A stretch of 64,000 bases of DNA from Clostridiales bacterium oral taxon 876 str. F0540 (GCA_000466585.1 KE993501.1:263060-327059); one strand, 5' to 3'; positions 50,479 to 59,716 are shown, counted from the stretch's first letter. Numbers and translations are program-made. The notes: a model not told the origin generated them from the letters alone.

Positions 50479-51477
50479 ATGAATACATCATATTTAATAA
50501 TTGTTCTGACAGTTATCCTTGCTCTTTCCTTTGACTTTATCAATGGATTTCATGATACTGCCAATGCAATCGCTACAGCTGTATCAACTAAGGCGTTGAC
50601 TCCAAGACGTGCAATAATGATTGCTTCTATAATGAATTTTGTTGGAGCAGTTGCTTTCACCGGTGTTGCTAAAACTATTGCAAAGGATATTGTAAATCTT
50701 GATGCAATACCTAATGGCGCAGTAGTCATACTTGCTGCTCTTATTTCAGCTATTGTATGGAATCTTGTCACATGGTATTTCGGAATACCAAGCAGTTCAT
50801 CACATGCACTTATAGGCTCAATAGCTGGTGCTGCTATAACTGCAGCAGGAACTGCATCAATTAACTTTAAAGGATTTATCTCAATTATTGAATCACTTAT
50901 TTTATCACCTATACTTGCTTTTGGAGTTGGATATGTCGTTTTTACTATTATTAAACAGATATTCAAAAATCTAAACTTATCTAAGACTAATAGAAGATTT
51001 AGAAGGCTACAAGCTCTTACAGCAGCAATTCAAGCCTTTGCTCATGGAACAAATGATGCTCAAAAATCTATGGGTATAATAACAATGGCGCTTGTGAGCA
51101 ACGGGTTAGACAAGTCTGGGAATATTCCTCTGTGGGTTCAGGTATGCTGTGCAACAGCAATGGCTTTAGGTACTTCAATTGGAGGTTGGAGAATAATAAA
51201 GACTGTTGGAACACAAATTATGAAAATCAAACCTGTTAATGGTGTTGCAGCAGATTTATCATCAGCTTTAGTAATATTTGGGGCATCTAAGTTTGGACTT
51301 CCGGTTAGTACAACTCATGTTATATCATCTTCAATAATGGGTGTAGGGTCGGCGTACAGGGTTAAAGCTGTAAAGTGGAATACGGGTAAAAGAATGGTTA
51401 TTACCTGGTTTATAACTCTTCCAATAGCAGCTTCAATTTCGGCTGGTATATATGCGATTATAAACTTGTTTTTATAA
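50479..51477 (+). CDS. Inorganic phosphate transporter, PiT family
   Basis: 332 aa, about ten membrane helices. Both PiT signatures are present: GFHDTANAIATAVSTKALTP near residue 22 and AFAHGTNDAQKSMGIITMAL near residue 195. It is a low-affinity phosphate (probably H+ or metal-phosphate) symporter in the cell membrane. It forms an operon with the DUF47 regulator and ends at a terminator. Confidence 0.95.
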   Translation: MNTSYLIIVLTVILALSFDFINGFHDTANAIATAVSTKALTPRRAIMIASIMNFVGAVAFTGVAKTIAKDIVNLDAIPNGAVVILAALISAIVWNLVTWYFGIPSSSSHALIGSIAGAAITAAGTASINFKGFISIIESLILSPILAFGVGYVVFTIIKQIFKNLNLSKTNRRFRRLQALTAAIQAFAHGTNDAQKSMGIITMALVSNGLDKSGNIPLWVQVCCATAMALGTSIGGWRIIKTVGTQIMKIKPVNGVAADLSSALVIFGASKFGLPVSTTHVISSSIMGVGSAYRVKAVKWNTGKRMVITWFITLPIAASISAGIYAIINLFL

Positions 51478-51487
51478 TCAATAAGTT

Positions 51488-51540
51488 AAAGGCAGAGACT
51501 TTAAGTTCTATAAAGTGACTGCCTTTTGTTATTTTTAATA
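51488..51540 (+). terminator. Terminator of the phosphate transport pair
   Basis: AAAGGCAG pairs with CTGCCTTT over an inner ACTTT/AAAGT stem; T-rich tail. Confidence 0.7.
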
Positions 51541-51613
51541 AACTTAATGTAGAATGAATTAAGAATAACCTGTATATATTCTATAGGATGAGTATTGCAG
51601 GTCTTATTTATAA

Positions 51614-52825
51614 CTAGTTATATTCTTTACTAGATATTATTTTATCTAAATTTTTTTGGGAAAGTTTTGTTAAAAGTAAAAGTGCTAATATTATAAAGCA
51701 AATTATCATTGCTACGACACCACACCATCCAAAGGATGACCAGAATGTTCCTCCAGCAGTTCCTCCTATGCTTGAGCCGATATAATAGAAAAAAAGATAA
51801 AGAGAAGACGCTTGAGCTTTATCGTGAGATGCAAGAAGTCCCACCCAGCTGCTGGCTATTGAGTGGCCTCCGAAAAAGCCAAAGGTTAAAAGAGCTATAC
51901 CGGCTATTTTCATAATAAGACTTGCGCTTAAAGTTATTGCTGCTCCAGCAAACATTATAATAAGTGCGCTTAAAAGAAGTTTATACTTACCATGTTTGTC
52001 TGCTTTTTGTCCCATCCAAGTTGAACTAAAGGTTCCCATTAGATATAGAATAAAAATAAATCCGACTAAAGAAGGACTTAATGAATAAGGTGGAGCAATT
52101 AATTGAAATCCAATATAGTTGTATAAAGAAACGAGGCTTCCTAAAAGTAAAAAGCCTATGCCATAAAGACAGAGTAAGCTTGGGTTTTTTAAATGATTTA
52201 ACATTGATTTATATAGTTTTCCTATATCAAGAGTGCGAGGATTAAAATTCTTGGAATCAGGAAGCTCAATTACAAATAATATGCTGGCTAAAAGACTTAA
52301 TACGCCTACACCGCAAAGGGCAGCACGCCAATTTAAAATATCAGTAATAATCCCAATAGTAATACGCCCAAACATTCCACCAAGGGAATTACCACTAATA
52401 AACATTCCCATAGCTATTCCAAGACTTTTTTTATCTATTTCCTCGCCTAAATATGCCATTGCAATTGCAGATAATCCGGACAAAGCAAAGCCTTGAAGTA
52501 TTCTGAGTGCTAAAAGAACATGAAAATTTGGAGAAAAGCCTGTAAGTATAGCAAGTATAGAAGCTGAAAACATAGAAAATGTCATAATTATTTTTCTTCC
52601 CCAGGCTTCTGAAAGGGAACCTACAATTAAAAGACTTAATGCAAGTGAAATTGTTGTTGCTGAAAGGGAAAGACTTGCAGCTGCCGGAGAAATATGAAAA
52701 TCATGAGAAAGATAAGGCAGCAAAGGCTGCGTGCTATATAGAACAGCAAATGTACTAAAACCGCCTGCAAATAGCGCAATATTTGCTTTCTTAAATTCCG
52801 TGGAGCCTTTTTTGATATAACTCAT
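51614..52825 (-). CDS. MFS transporter (drug/metabolite exporter type)
   Basis: 403 aa with 12 membrane helices and the MFS loop motif between helices 2 and 3 (GSLSEAWGRKIIM). The sequence (LFAGGFSTFAVLYSTQPLLPYLSHDFHISPAAASLSLS) belongs with the YnfM-type exporters of drugs or metabolites. Convergent with the PiT gene and divergent from the oxidoreductase gene. ATG at 52825 with AGGTGA upstream. Substrate not predictable. Confidence 0.9.
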   Translation of the reverse strand: MSYIKKGSTEFKKANIALFAGGFSTFAVLYSTQPLLPYLSHDFHISPAAASLSLSATTISLALSLLIVGSLSEAWGRKIIMTFSMFSASILAILTGFSPNFHVLLALRILQGFALSGLSAIAMAYLGEEIDKKSLGIAMGMFISGNSLGGMFGRITIGIITDILNWRAALCGVGVLSLLASILFVIELPDSKNFNPRTLDIGKLYKSMLNHLKNPSLLCLYGIGFLLLGSLVSLYNYIGFQLIAPPYSLSPSLVGFIFILYLMGTFSSTWMGQKADKHGKYKLLLSALIIMFAGAAITLSASLIMKIAGIALLTFGFFGGHSIASSWVGLLASHDKAQASSLYLFFYYIGSSIGGTAGGTFWSSFGWCGVVAMIICFIILALLLLTKLSQKNLDKIISSKEYN

Positions 52826-52975
52826 AATTACGTCACCTCAAATTTATGAAATAAATTTTAAACTGGGAGAACCTATTTTAAAATACAGTTTTATTATAGA
52901 ACTTTAAAACTAATTATAAAAGTAATATAATGAAATTAAACTAAATATTGATAATTCTCCTAGGAGGTAAATTGA

Positions 52976-53884
52976 TTGAAAATCGGAGTAATAGGTTTAG
53001 GTGATATAGCCCAAAAAGCATATTTGCCTGTGCTATCAGAAAAGGAAGGAATTGAATTAGTGCTTTGCACGAGAAATAAAGATACTTTAGAAAAGCTTTC
53101 AAAAAAGTATAGAATAAATGATATGGTTTCTGCTGCAGATGAGCTTATTGATAAAGGAATAGACGCTGCTTTTGTGAGTACTGCTACTAATGCGCATTAT
53201 GAAACTGCTAAAAAGCTTTTAGAAAATGGAATAAACACGTATATAGATAAGCCTATTTCTATGAATTTTAATGAAACACAGGAAATTGTAAAACTTGCAA
53301 AGAAAAACAGACTCATTGCTATGACTGGCTTTAATAGAAGATTTATACCTATGGTTAAAGAACTTAGGAATAAAGGTAAAGCTTCAATAATAATAATGCA
53401 GAAAAATAGATTCGCATCTCCTGATTATACAAGAAGATTCGTTGTAGAAGACTTCATACATGTTGTAGATACGTTAAGATATTTAATGAATACCGAGATT
53501 AAAGATGTAAAAGTAGAATATATTAAAAACGGTGATTTGCTTAATAGTCTGGTAATACAGCTGATAGGTGAAAGCTGCATTGCCATAGGAATTATGGTCA
53601 GAAACGGAGGGGTTACAGAAGAGATTATTGAATATACAACTGGACAGCAAAAATACATAGTAAATAACCTTGTTGAGACAACTCATTATCACAACAAAGA
53701 TGTGTGTATGTCAAAGTTTGGAGATTGGGAGCCAACACTTTTTAAACGTGGCTTTTACCAGATAACCGATCATTTTATAGAATGTGTAAAAAATAATGAA
53801 ATACCTAATCCATCTATTGAAGATTCACTTATTACTCATGAGATTTGTGAGCGAATAGTGAAACTTATAGATTCTGAGGCTTAG
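52976..53884 (+). CDS. Gfo/Idh/MocA family oxidoreductase
   Basis: 302 aa, TTG start after AGGAGGTAAATTGA. N-terminal Rossmann domain (KIGVIGLGDIAQKAYLPVL) binding NAD(P), then the family lysine in YIDKPISMN (normally EKP, here DKP) and GFNRRFIPMVKEL, a C-terminal beta-sheet domain. It oxidises or reduces a sugar-like or related substrate; which one cannot be told. Divergent from the MFS gene and 33 nt before the next gene, with which it may be co-expressed. Confidence 0.9.
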   Translation: MKIGVIGLGDIAQKAYLPVLSEKEGIELVLCTRNKDTLEKLSKKYRINDMVSAADELIDKGIDAAFVSTATNAHYETAKKLLENGINTYIDKPISMNFNETQEIVKLAKKNRLIAMTGFNRRFIPMVKELRNKGKASIIIMQKNRFASPDYTRRFVVEDFIHVVDTLRYLMNTEIKDVKVEYIKNGDLLNSLVIQLIGESCIAIGIMVRNGGVTEEIIEYTTGQQKYIVNNLVETTHYHNKDVCMSKFGDWEPTLFKRGFYQITDHFIECVKNNEIPNPSIEDSLITHEICERIVKLIDSEA

Positions 53885-53917
53885 TAAAAGTATTTTGAAA
53901 TATAAGTTGAGGTAAAT

Positions 53918-54763
53918 ATGATAAGTAAATACTATAATAAACGTAACGTAGAATTAAAAGCAGATTGTAAAAAATGCTTTGGATTGTGCTGTGTTGCACT
54001 ATATTTTTCTGCTTTTGAAGGCTTTCCGGAAAATAAACCTGCAGGAAAACCTTGTACAAATTTACAAAAGGATTTTACATGCTCAGTCCATAAGCAGTTG
54101 AGAGAAAAAGGGCTTAAAGGATGTATATCCTATGAGTGTATAGGATCTGGGCAGAAGGTATCAGAGATTACTTTTGGAGGAATTGACTGGAGAATGGATC
54201 CTGAATCTTCTAAAAAGATGTTCAAAGTATTTTTAATTGTAAAGCAGTTTCATGAAATGATGTGGTATCTCGCTGAAGCTTATGACTTGCAAAAGAATGA
54301 AGATATAAAAGAGGAAATAGCTAAATTAATTGAAGAAACTGAAAAATTTACTCTTCTTAGTGCCGATTCATTGCAAAATATAGATGTGGAGAGCCATAGA
54401 AATAAGGTCAATAGGTTCTTAAGAGATACCAGTGAAATTGTTCGCTCAAAAGCAGTAAATTTGAAAAGAAATACTGGGACTAAGTCAAGTACAAACTCAC
54501 GAAGAATAGATTATTTTGGTGCAGATCTTAGAAAAGCCAAGCTGGTAGGGTCAGATCTGAGAGGTACATGTCTTATTGCTGCAAATCTAAGTGGACAGGA
54601 TTTAAGTTATGCTGATTTTATTGGGGCGGACATTAGAGATGCAAACTTATGCGGAGCAAATTTATCAAAGAGTATTTTTCTTACACAGGCGCAATTGAAT
54701 TCAGCTAAAGGTGATGAGCATACTAAGCTTCCTATTGGAGTAACACGACCAAATAATTGGTAG
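53918..54763 (+). CDS. Cys-rich/pentapeptide-repeat protein
   Basis: 281 aa. Residues 15-75 contain a cysteine cluster (CKKCFGLCC, then GKPCTN, DFTCSVH, GCISYECIG), which resembles YkgJ-type CxxCxxxCC metal-binding modules. A helical middle follows. Residues 205-260 are pentapeptide repeats (ADLRKAKLVGSDLRGTCLIA and so on), forming a short right-handed quadrilateral helix. Pentapeptide proteins can mimic DNA (gyrase protection) but many have unknown roles; the repeat is short here. Follows the oxidoreductase and is closed by a terminator. Confidence 0.8.
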   Translation: MISKYYNKRNVELKADCKKCFGLCCVALYFSAFEGFPENKPAGKPCTNLQKDFTCSVHKQLREKGLKGCISYECIGSGQKVSEITFGGIDWRMDPESSKKMFKVFLIVKQFHEMMWYLAEAYDLQKNEDIKEEIAKLIEETEKFTLLSADSLQNIDVESHRNKVNRFLRDTSEIVRSKAVNLKRNTGTKSSTNSRRIDYFGADLRKAKLVGSDLRGTCLIAANLSGQDLSYADFIGADIRDANLCGANLSKSIFLTQAQLNSAKGDEHTKLPIGVTRPNNW

Positions 54764-54798
54764 TAATAATAAATAAATTAATTAATTAATTGTGAATT

Positions 54799-54823
54799 AA
54801 GCAGGATATGTCCTGCTTTTATT
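54799..54823 (+). terminator. Intrinsic terminator
   Basis: AAGCAGGA-tatg-TCCTGCTT followed by T. Confidence 0.85.
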
Positions 54824-54856
54824 AAAATATATAATTCTATGGAAGAAGGTAAGTAG

Positions 54857-55399
54857 ATGATGATAAAAGAAATTGAAATTAGAAGAAGTATTAGAAAATA
54901 TATTGATAAACAAGTTGAAAATGAGAAAATAACTGAAGTTCTTGAAGGTGGAAGACTTGCTCCATCAGGAAATAATACTCAGCCTTGGCATTACATAATA
55001 GTAAAGTCAACAGAGATGAGAAAGAGAATATCTGAAATTTCCAATAACCAAAAGTGGATGATGACTGCTCCGGTTTTTATTGTTTGTACAGCTGATGTAC
55101 GATGCAGAATTAAAGGTGATGGTGATATATACTTAGATGAAGATAGCTCTCAAGATGAGGTAAAGAGAATAATTAGAGATACTTCAATTTCAGTAGGGTA
55201 TATGCTGCTTCAGGCCAGCAATTTAGGGCTTGGAACCTGTTGGGTTGGGGATTTTGTCCAGAGTGACATAAGATCAGCTCTCAATATACCTAGTGATAAG
55301 TATGTGGTTGGGGTTATAACTATTGGGTATCCTGATGAAGCGCCGAAAGCGAGACCTAGAAAGAAACTTGAGGATATAGTGCATTATGAATGCTGGTAG
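54857..55399 (+). CDS. Nitroreductase family protein
   Basis: 180 aa FMN-dependent reductase: RRSIRKYID at the N-terminus (FMN phosphate binding), GRLAPSGNNTQPWHY, and LGLGTCWVGDF with VVGVITIGYPDE near the C-terminus. These enzymes reduce nitro-aromatics, quinones or flavins with NAD(P)H; the natural substrate is unknown. ATG after GAAGAAGGTAAGTAG. Stands alone, with a long gap on the 3' side. Confidence 0.9.
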   Translation: MMIKEIEIRRSIRKYIDKQVENEKITEVLEGGRLAPSGNNTQPWHYIIVKSTEMRKRISEISNNQKWMMTAPVFIVCTADVRCRIKGDGDIYLDEDSSQDEVKRIIRDTSISVGYMLLQASNLGLGTCWVGDFVQSDIRSALNIPSDKYVVGVITIGYPDEAPKARPRKKLEDIVHYECW

Positions 55400-55775
55400 C
55401 TATATGTCTCTGAGCAAAGTATTTACAGATTAATATCAGGATAAGTAAAATATTTCCTTGGAAATATAAGTAAAACAAGTTTCGAATATAACCTTCTGAA
55501 ATATAAGATTTTTGTACTAATAGCAGAAGTTAAAAAGATCAGAGTAAATATCAATTGAAAATTAAAAATTATTATTAATTAATAGACACTACTTTATTTC
55601 TTCTGGAAAGAATGGTAATATTAATAAAAAAGAATAGTTTTTTATTAATAAAAGTATTAGGTAATTCTTGTATAATATAAATGTGTGAAAGCATAATAAA
55701 GTTAAAGAATGTATAATATAAATATAATTGCCTGTACTAGAATTTAATATTTGAATGTTGAAAGGAGTTACATAA
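55400..55775 (+). promoter_or_regulatory. 376-bp gap upstream of gnd
   Basis: No gene. Contains an 11-bp inverted repeat TTAATAAAAAA/TTTTTTATTAA (55621-55648) that may terminate either strand, and two copies of GTATAATATAAAT (55670-55682, 55711-55723) 41 bp apart, each with a -10-like TATAAT. Probably tandem gnd promoters. Confidence 0.45.
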
Positions 55776-57182
55776 ATGAGTAAACAACAAATAGGTGTAA
55801 TAGGGCTTGCTGTTATGGGAAAAAATTTGGCATTAAATATAGAAAGCAAAGGTTTTTCTGTATCAGTTTTTAATAGATCCAGAGAGAAAACAGATGAGCT
55901 TTTAAAGGAAGCTAAAGGTAAAAATCTTATAGGAACTTATTCTATTGAAGATTTTGTAAATTCATTAGAGGTCCCAAGAAAAATACTTATAATGGTAAAG
56001 GCAGGAAAGCCTGTAGACGATACAATTGATCAGCTTAAACCATACCTAAGCAAAGGAGATATTCTAATTGATGGCGGAAATTCATTTTTTGCGGACACAA
56101 TAAGAAGAAACAGAAATCTTGAAGAGGAAGGTTACAGGTTTATTGGAACTGGTGTGTCAGGAGGAGAGGAAGGAGCACTGCATGGTCCATCTATAATGCC
56201 GGGAGGCCAGGAAGAGGCATATAAGCTTGTAGAACCAATATTTACTGCTATCTCTGCAAAGGTAGATGGAGAACCTTGCTGCACATATATTGGCTCAGAT
56301 GGAGCTGGGCATTATGTTAAAATGGTGCACAATGGTATTGAATATGGAGATATGCAGCTTATAAGTGAAGCATATTTTCTCTTGAAAAATATATTGGGGC
56401 TTTCCGAAAATGAACTTCATGAGGTATTTTCGGAATGGAACAAAGGTGAGCTGGATAGTTTTCTTATAGACATTACCCAAGATATATTCACTAAGTATGA
56501 CGAAGAAACAGGAAAACCAATGGTTGATGTTATTCTTGATACTGCAGGACAGAAGGGAACAGGAAAATGGACCAGTCAAAGTGCACTTGACCTTGGAATA
56601 TCAACACCAACTATTGCTGAAGCGGTATTTGCTCGCTGTATTTCAGCCATTAAAAGTGAGAGGGTAGAAGCAAGTAAAATATTGAGAGGACCTGCTGCAC
56701 CTGTCTATAATGATGACAAAGATGAATTTATAGAAGCTGTAAGAAAGGCACTATATGCAAGTAAGATATGCTCGTATGCTCAAGGTTTTGCACTTATGAA
56801 AGCAGCTGCCAAAGAATACGGATGGGATTTAAATTATGGTGAGATTGCCATGATATTTAGAGGAGGCTGTATAATAAGAGCACAGTTTCTTCACAGAATA
56901 AAGGAAGCTTATGATAATAATAAAGATCTTGCGAACTTGATGCTTGATCCATATTTTAAGAATATACTTGAAGGTTATCAGGAGGCTTGGAGAGAGGTTA
57001 TATGCACAGGTATAAAGTTTGGTATACCTACGCCTGCTTTTTCAAGCGCACTTGCATACTTTGACGGTTACAGGAGTGAATTTCTTCCAGCTAACTTGCT
57101 ACAAGCTCAAAGAGATTACTTTGGTGCTCATACCTTTGAAAGAGTAGACAGAGAGGGAGTATTTCACTATAAATGGTTTTAA
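55776..57182 (+). CDS. gnd: 6-phosphogluconate dehydrogenase (decarboxylating)
   Basis: 468 aa, full length. N-terminal NADP-binding Rossmann fold ([19 protein letters not shown] with NRSRE after it, the NADP-type Arg), [31 protein letters not shown], and the substrate lysine motif [16 protein letters not shown]. It converts 6-phosphogluconate to ribulose 5-phosphate in the oxidative pentose phosphate pathway; many clostridia lack this branch. ATG after GAAAGGAGTTACATAA. Followed by a bidirectional terminator. Confidence 0.96.
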   Translation: MSKQQIGVIGLAVMGKNLALNIESKGFSVSVFNRSREKTDELLKEAKGKNLIGTYSIEDFVNSLEVPRKILIMVKAGKPVDDTIDQLKPYLSKGDILIDGGNSFFADTIRRNRNLEEEGYRFIGTGVSGGEEGALHGPSIMPGGQEEAYKLVEPIFTAISAKVDGEPCCTYIGSDGAGHYVKMVHNGIEYGDMQLISEAYFLLKNILGLSENELHEVFSEWNKGELDSFLIDITQDIFTKYDEETGKPMVDVILDTAGQKGTGKWTSQSALDLGISTPTIAEAVFARCISAIKSERVEASKILRGPAAPVYNDDKDEFIEAVRKALYASKICSYAQGFALMKAAAKEYGWDLNYGEIAMIFRGGCIIRAQFLHRIKEAYDNNKDLANLMLDPYFKNILEGYQEAWREVICTGIKFGIPTPAFSSALAYFDGYRSEFLPANLLQAQRDYFGAHTFERVDREGVFHYKWF

Positions 57183-57246
57183 AAATTAAAGTAAAACTAA
57201 ATATAATGCTGATTTTTTAATAAATTAATTCAGATTTATAAATTGT

Positions 57247-57301
57247 AAAGTCAAATAGTCTACAGAACTTTATCTTAATGTTTTATAGACTATTTGACTT
57301 T
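57247..57301. terminator. Bidirectional terminator between gnd and the SASP gene
   Basis: AAAGTCAAATAGTCTA and TAGACTATTTGACTTT form a perfect 16-bp stem with a 23-nt loop; T-rich on both strands. Confidence 0.85.
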
Positions 57302-57306
57302 ATTTT

Positions 57307-57513
57307 TTATTTATCTATGAGTTTCTTTTCAAATGCTTCTACCATCTTTTTGGTCATCAATCCACCAACCGGACCACCGATATAACCATTCAATTTAGAA
57401 CTTACATTGCCCTTGTATCCATCATTGTATTTTAATCCAATTTCGTTTGCATATTCTGTTTTGATTTTATCTAAAGCTTCCTTAGCTTCAGGAACTAATG
57501 GTCTTCTGCTCAT
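57307..57513 (-). CDS. Alpha/beta-type small acid-soluble spore protein
   Basis: 68 aa from the minus-strand ATG at 57513 behind GGAGGTGTTTT. Shows the SASP hallmarks: LVPEAKEALDKIKTEYANEIGL (germination protease site around the Glu) and the GNVSSKLNGYIGGPVGGLMTKKMV DNA-binding region, here in two parts. It coats spore DNA and protects it from UV and heat; expression would be from a forespore sigma factor. The best single sign that the host sporulates. Confidence 0.95.
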   Translation of the reverse strand: MSRRPLVPEAKEALDKIKTEYANEIGLKYNDGYKGNVSSKLNGYIGGPVGGLMTKKMVEAFEKKLIDK

Positions 57514-57616
57514 AAAAACACCTCCATACACCTTTAGTTTTATACACTTGGATAAATATATGCTTGGTAAATAAAACAATTATAATTACTTTTAAAAACA
57601 GAGTGAAGCGTGTTTT

Positions 57617-57716
57617 TATGTATACAATATAAGATGCATTGTATACATAATACTAAGTAAAATTAAATATATACAATGAAAAAATATGTATACAAAAATA
57701 AGTATTTGTTTACATA
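57617..57716. promoter_or_regulatory. Array of TGTATACATA-type sites before the RHH gene
   Basis: TATGTATACA at 57617-57626 and 57685-57694; its inverse TGTATACATA at 57640-57649; a weaker copy ending at 57675; and TGTTTACATA at 57707-57716 (one mismatch). The last copy overlaps the -35 of a promoter (TTTACA 57709-57714, 17 nt, TATAGT 57732-57737) for the gene at 57771. The regular array suits cooperative binding, probably by the RHH protein itself. Confidence 0.65.
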
Positions 57717-57770
57717 CCTCTCGAATTATAGTATAGTATTATGTGAAAATGTAGTTCTGGAGGCAAACAC

Positions 57771-58676
57771 ATGAGTGAAACAGCTAATGAAGTGCAAGAT
57801 AATAAGAAAGATTCACCGCTTACTGTAAGAGTTGATCAACATTATAAGGATTTGTTTTTAGAGTTAAGTGAGAAGCCTGGATACAACAGAAAAAGACTTC
57901 TTGAAAATATGATAAGCACATACATAAGTAGGGAAAAAGAAAAAGATAGACAAAATAATTTAAACTTAGATCATGAAATAAACTTAATATCAGGAAGTCT
58001 GGAGGATATTTTACAGGTATTTAAGAGAATTTCTGTAAAAGCTCAGGATACTATTGGAGCTGAGAGGAGTTTTTATGAGCAGAAAATTAATAATCATCAA
58101 AAGGAAATTGAAAGTTTAAGACTAAAGCTTGAAAACGAGGATATAGAATTAAAAGAACTTAAGCTTCTAAATAGCGAACTTGATTTAGAAAATAAAAAGA
58201 TTACTAACGATAATAAATTGCTGGGAGAGAAGACTAAGAATCTGCAAGAAGAATTGAATAAGGCTAGAAACGAGCATGCTTCTGTGTTGAAAGATGTGTA
58301 TAACCTAAGAACTTTAGAGAGTGAGAATTTAAGACGTGCTGTTGAAAATAAAGAGCTTTCAGCGCAGATAGAAGCGTTTAAAACCGTTATAAACGATAAA
58401 GAAAAAGAAATAGATAATCTTAGGTATGATAATAAAATGCTTGAAGAAAAGAGTAGTAAAAGAATTGAAATGGTTAAAATGCAAGTAGAGGAGTTAACAA
58501 AGCAATTAACCGATATCAGTAATAATAAGGAAACATATTTAAAAGAATTTGAAAAGCTTTTAAGAAAAGAATTTGAAATAAAAAGAGAATCGGAGATTTT
58601 AGAGCTTAAATCAGAATATAATAAACTTCAGCTCAAATATATAAAAGATTTAGAGAATATGAAGAAACAACTTTAA
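57771..58676 (+). CDS. Ribbon-helix-helix/coiled-coil DNA-binding protein
   Basis: 301 aa, ATG after TCTGGAGGCAAACAC. Residues 15-60 read like a ribbon-helix-helix DNA-binding domain (SPLTVRVDQHYKDLFLEL, then RKRLLENMISTYISREKEK). Residues 85-300 form one long coiled coil. The plan resembles chromosome- or plasmid-segregation and nucleoid proteins rather than a simple repressor. The upstream site array suggests autoregulation or centromere-like binding. Separated from the Xer gene by a terminator and a dif-like site. I do not know a named family. Confidence 0.75.
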   Translation: MSETANEVQDNKKDSPLTVRVDQHYKDLFLELSEKPGYNRKRLLENMISTYISREKEKDRQNNLNLDHEINLISGSLEDILQVFKRISVKAQDTIGAERSFYEQKINNHQKEIESLRLKLENEDIELKELKLLNSELDLENKKITNDNKLLGEKTKNLQEELNKARNEHASVLKDVYNLRTLESENLRRAVENKELSAQIEAFKTVINDKEKEIDNLRYDNKMLEEKSSKRIEMVKMQVEELTKQLTDISNNKETYLKEFEKLLRKEFEIKRESEILELKSEYNKLQLKYIKDLENMKKQL

Positions 58677-58700
58677 ATGATTCCATTTAAAAATAATGAA

Positions 58701-58750
58701 AAAAGTTTTTTGTAACAGAAGCAAATATAGTTTTACAAAAAACTTTTTTT
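58701..58750 (+). terminator. Terminator of the RHH gene
   Basis: AAAAGTTTTTTGTAA pairs with TTACAAAAAACTTTT around a 17-nt loop, followed by T. Confidence 0.85.
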
Positions 58751-58778
58751 GATTTTATTGAGAATTTATCATAATAAA

Positions 58779-58810
58779 ACTCGAAACATAATTTAAGTTA
58801 TGTTTCGAGT
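58779..58810. other. dif-like recombination site (13-bp perfect arms, 6-bp centre)
   Basis: ACTCGAAACATAA-tttaag-TTATGTTTCGAGT. Taking 11-bp arms, TCGAAACATAA / TTATGTTTCGA separated by exactly 6 bp has the geometry of dif (XerC arm, 6-bp centre, XerD arm), and the inner bases ...CATAA and TTATGTT... match the dif consensus. It lies 48 bp upstream of a Xer-type gene and just before an extended -10 promoter (TGGTATAAT, 58813-58821). It could instead be an operator for that promoter. No T run follows, so it is not a terminator. Confidence 0.6.
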
Positions 58811-58858
58811 TGTGGTATAATAGATTTTGTTATTAATTTTCACAAGCAGGAGAAGCAA

Positions 58859-59686
58859 ATGGATTACTTAGATTATTTTTATAATTATTTAAAGAAACGA
58901 GACTTATCATTAAATACTATTGTTAGCTATAAAAGCGATGCAGAACAATTTCTAGATTTTATAAATAAACCAGCATTAAGTATGGACAAGAATGATATAG
59001 TTAATTTTAAAAACTATCTGGAGGAAAATGAGTTAAATGTTAGCAGTATAAACAGAAAACTTATCAGTATTAAAAACTTTCTTGATTTTTTAAATGAAGA
59101 ATATAACGCTAGTCTTACCATAAATATAAAACAAATAAAAATGCAGCATCAGCAGTATCTTGATGATTTGATTTTTAAAGAAGATTTTGATAAGCTTATT
59201 AATTGTGCAAGAGAATATAAAGACAATAGAGCTGAGGCTATATTTCAAACCTTATATCTAACAGGAATGAGGGTAAGTGAACTTCTTCAGCTTGAGGTCA
59301 CAGATGTAGGAAAAAATTATTTATCCATTAAAGGAAAAGGAAATAAATATAGAACTGTATTTATACCTCCAAAACTTGTAGAAGTTCTAAATGAATATAT
59401 AAAACAAAGAATAGCAAAAGGCGATAAACTATTCACCGGACAGAGAGGACCTATAAATAGACAGACTGTTCATAATATAATAAAAAAGTATGCCAAAATT
59501 GCAGGCTTAAATATTAATGCAGCGCATGCGCATAATTTTAGACACCTTTATTGCTTGAGTCTTGTGGAAAAGGGGCTTAGTATTGATGTTGTTGCTGACC
59601 TTGCGGGACACAGTAATATTAATACTACAAGAATATATACACGAAAAACCAAAGAGCAATTAATGATGGCTATAAATGAGCTATAA
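58859..59686 (+). CDS. Tyrosine recombinase, Xer type
   Basis: 275 aa. Residues 1-85 are the SAM-like core-binding domain. The catalytic domain has R138 (GMRVSEL), a lysine in the KGKGNKYR beta-hairpin, H225-x-x-R228 (HNFRH), H251 (AGHSN) and the nucleophile Y260 (RIYTRK): the complete active site. It is about 20 residues shorter than chromosomal XerC/XerD. ATG after AGCAGGAGAAGCAA. The dif-like site directly upstream suggests a self-contained single-recombinase system, as with XerS/difSL in streptococci, but this is inference. Confidence 0.9.
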   Translation: MDYLDYFYNYLKKRDLSLNTIVSYKSDAEQFLDFINKPALSMDKNDIVNFKNYLEENELNVSSINRKLISIKNFLDFLNEEYNASLTINIKQIKMQHQQYLDDLIFKEDFDKLINCAREYKDNRAEAIFQTLYLTGMRVSELLQLEVTDVGKNYLSIKGKGNKYRTVFIPPKLVEVLNEYIKQRIAKGDKLFTGQRGPINRQTVHNIIKKYAKIAGLNINAAHAHNFRHLYCLSLVEKGLSIDVVADLAGHSNINTTRIYTRKTKEQLMMAINEL

Positions 59687-59716
59687 AAATATTAATATAA
59701 TTATAGGAGTTAAGGG

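Noticed and set aside
52957..52966. CTCCTAGGAG palindrome covering the oxidoreductase ribosome binding site
   Set aside because: Five-base arms with no loop cannot form a hairpin; likely coincidence.
58779..58810. LexA box or terminator
   Set aside because: Not the Gram-positive LexA sequence and not followed by a T run; dif-like geometry explains it better.
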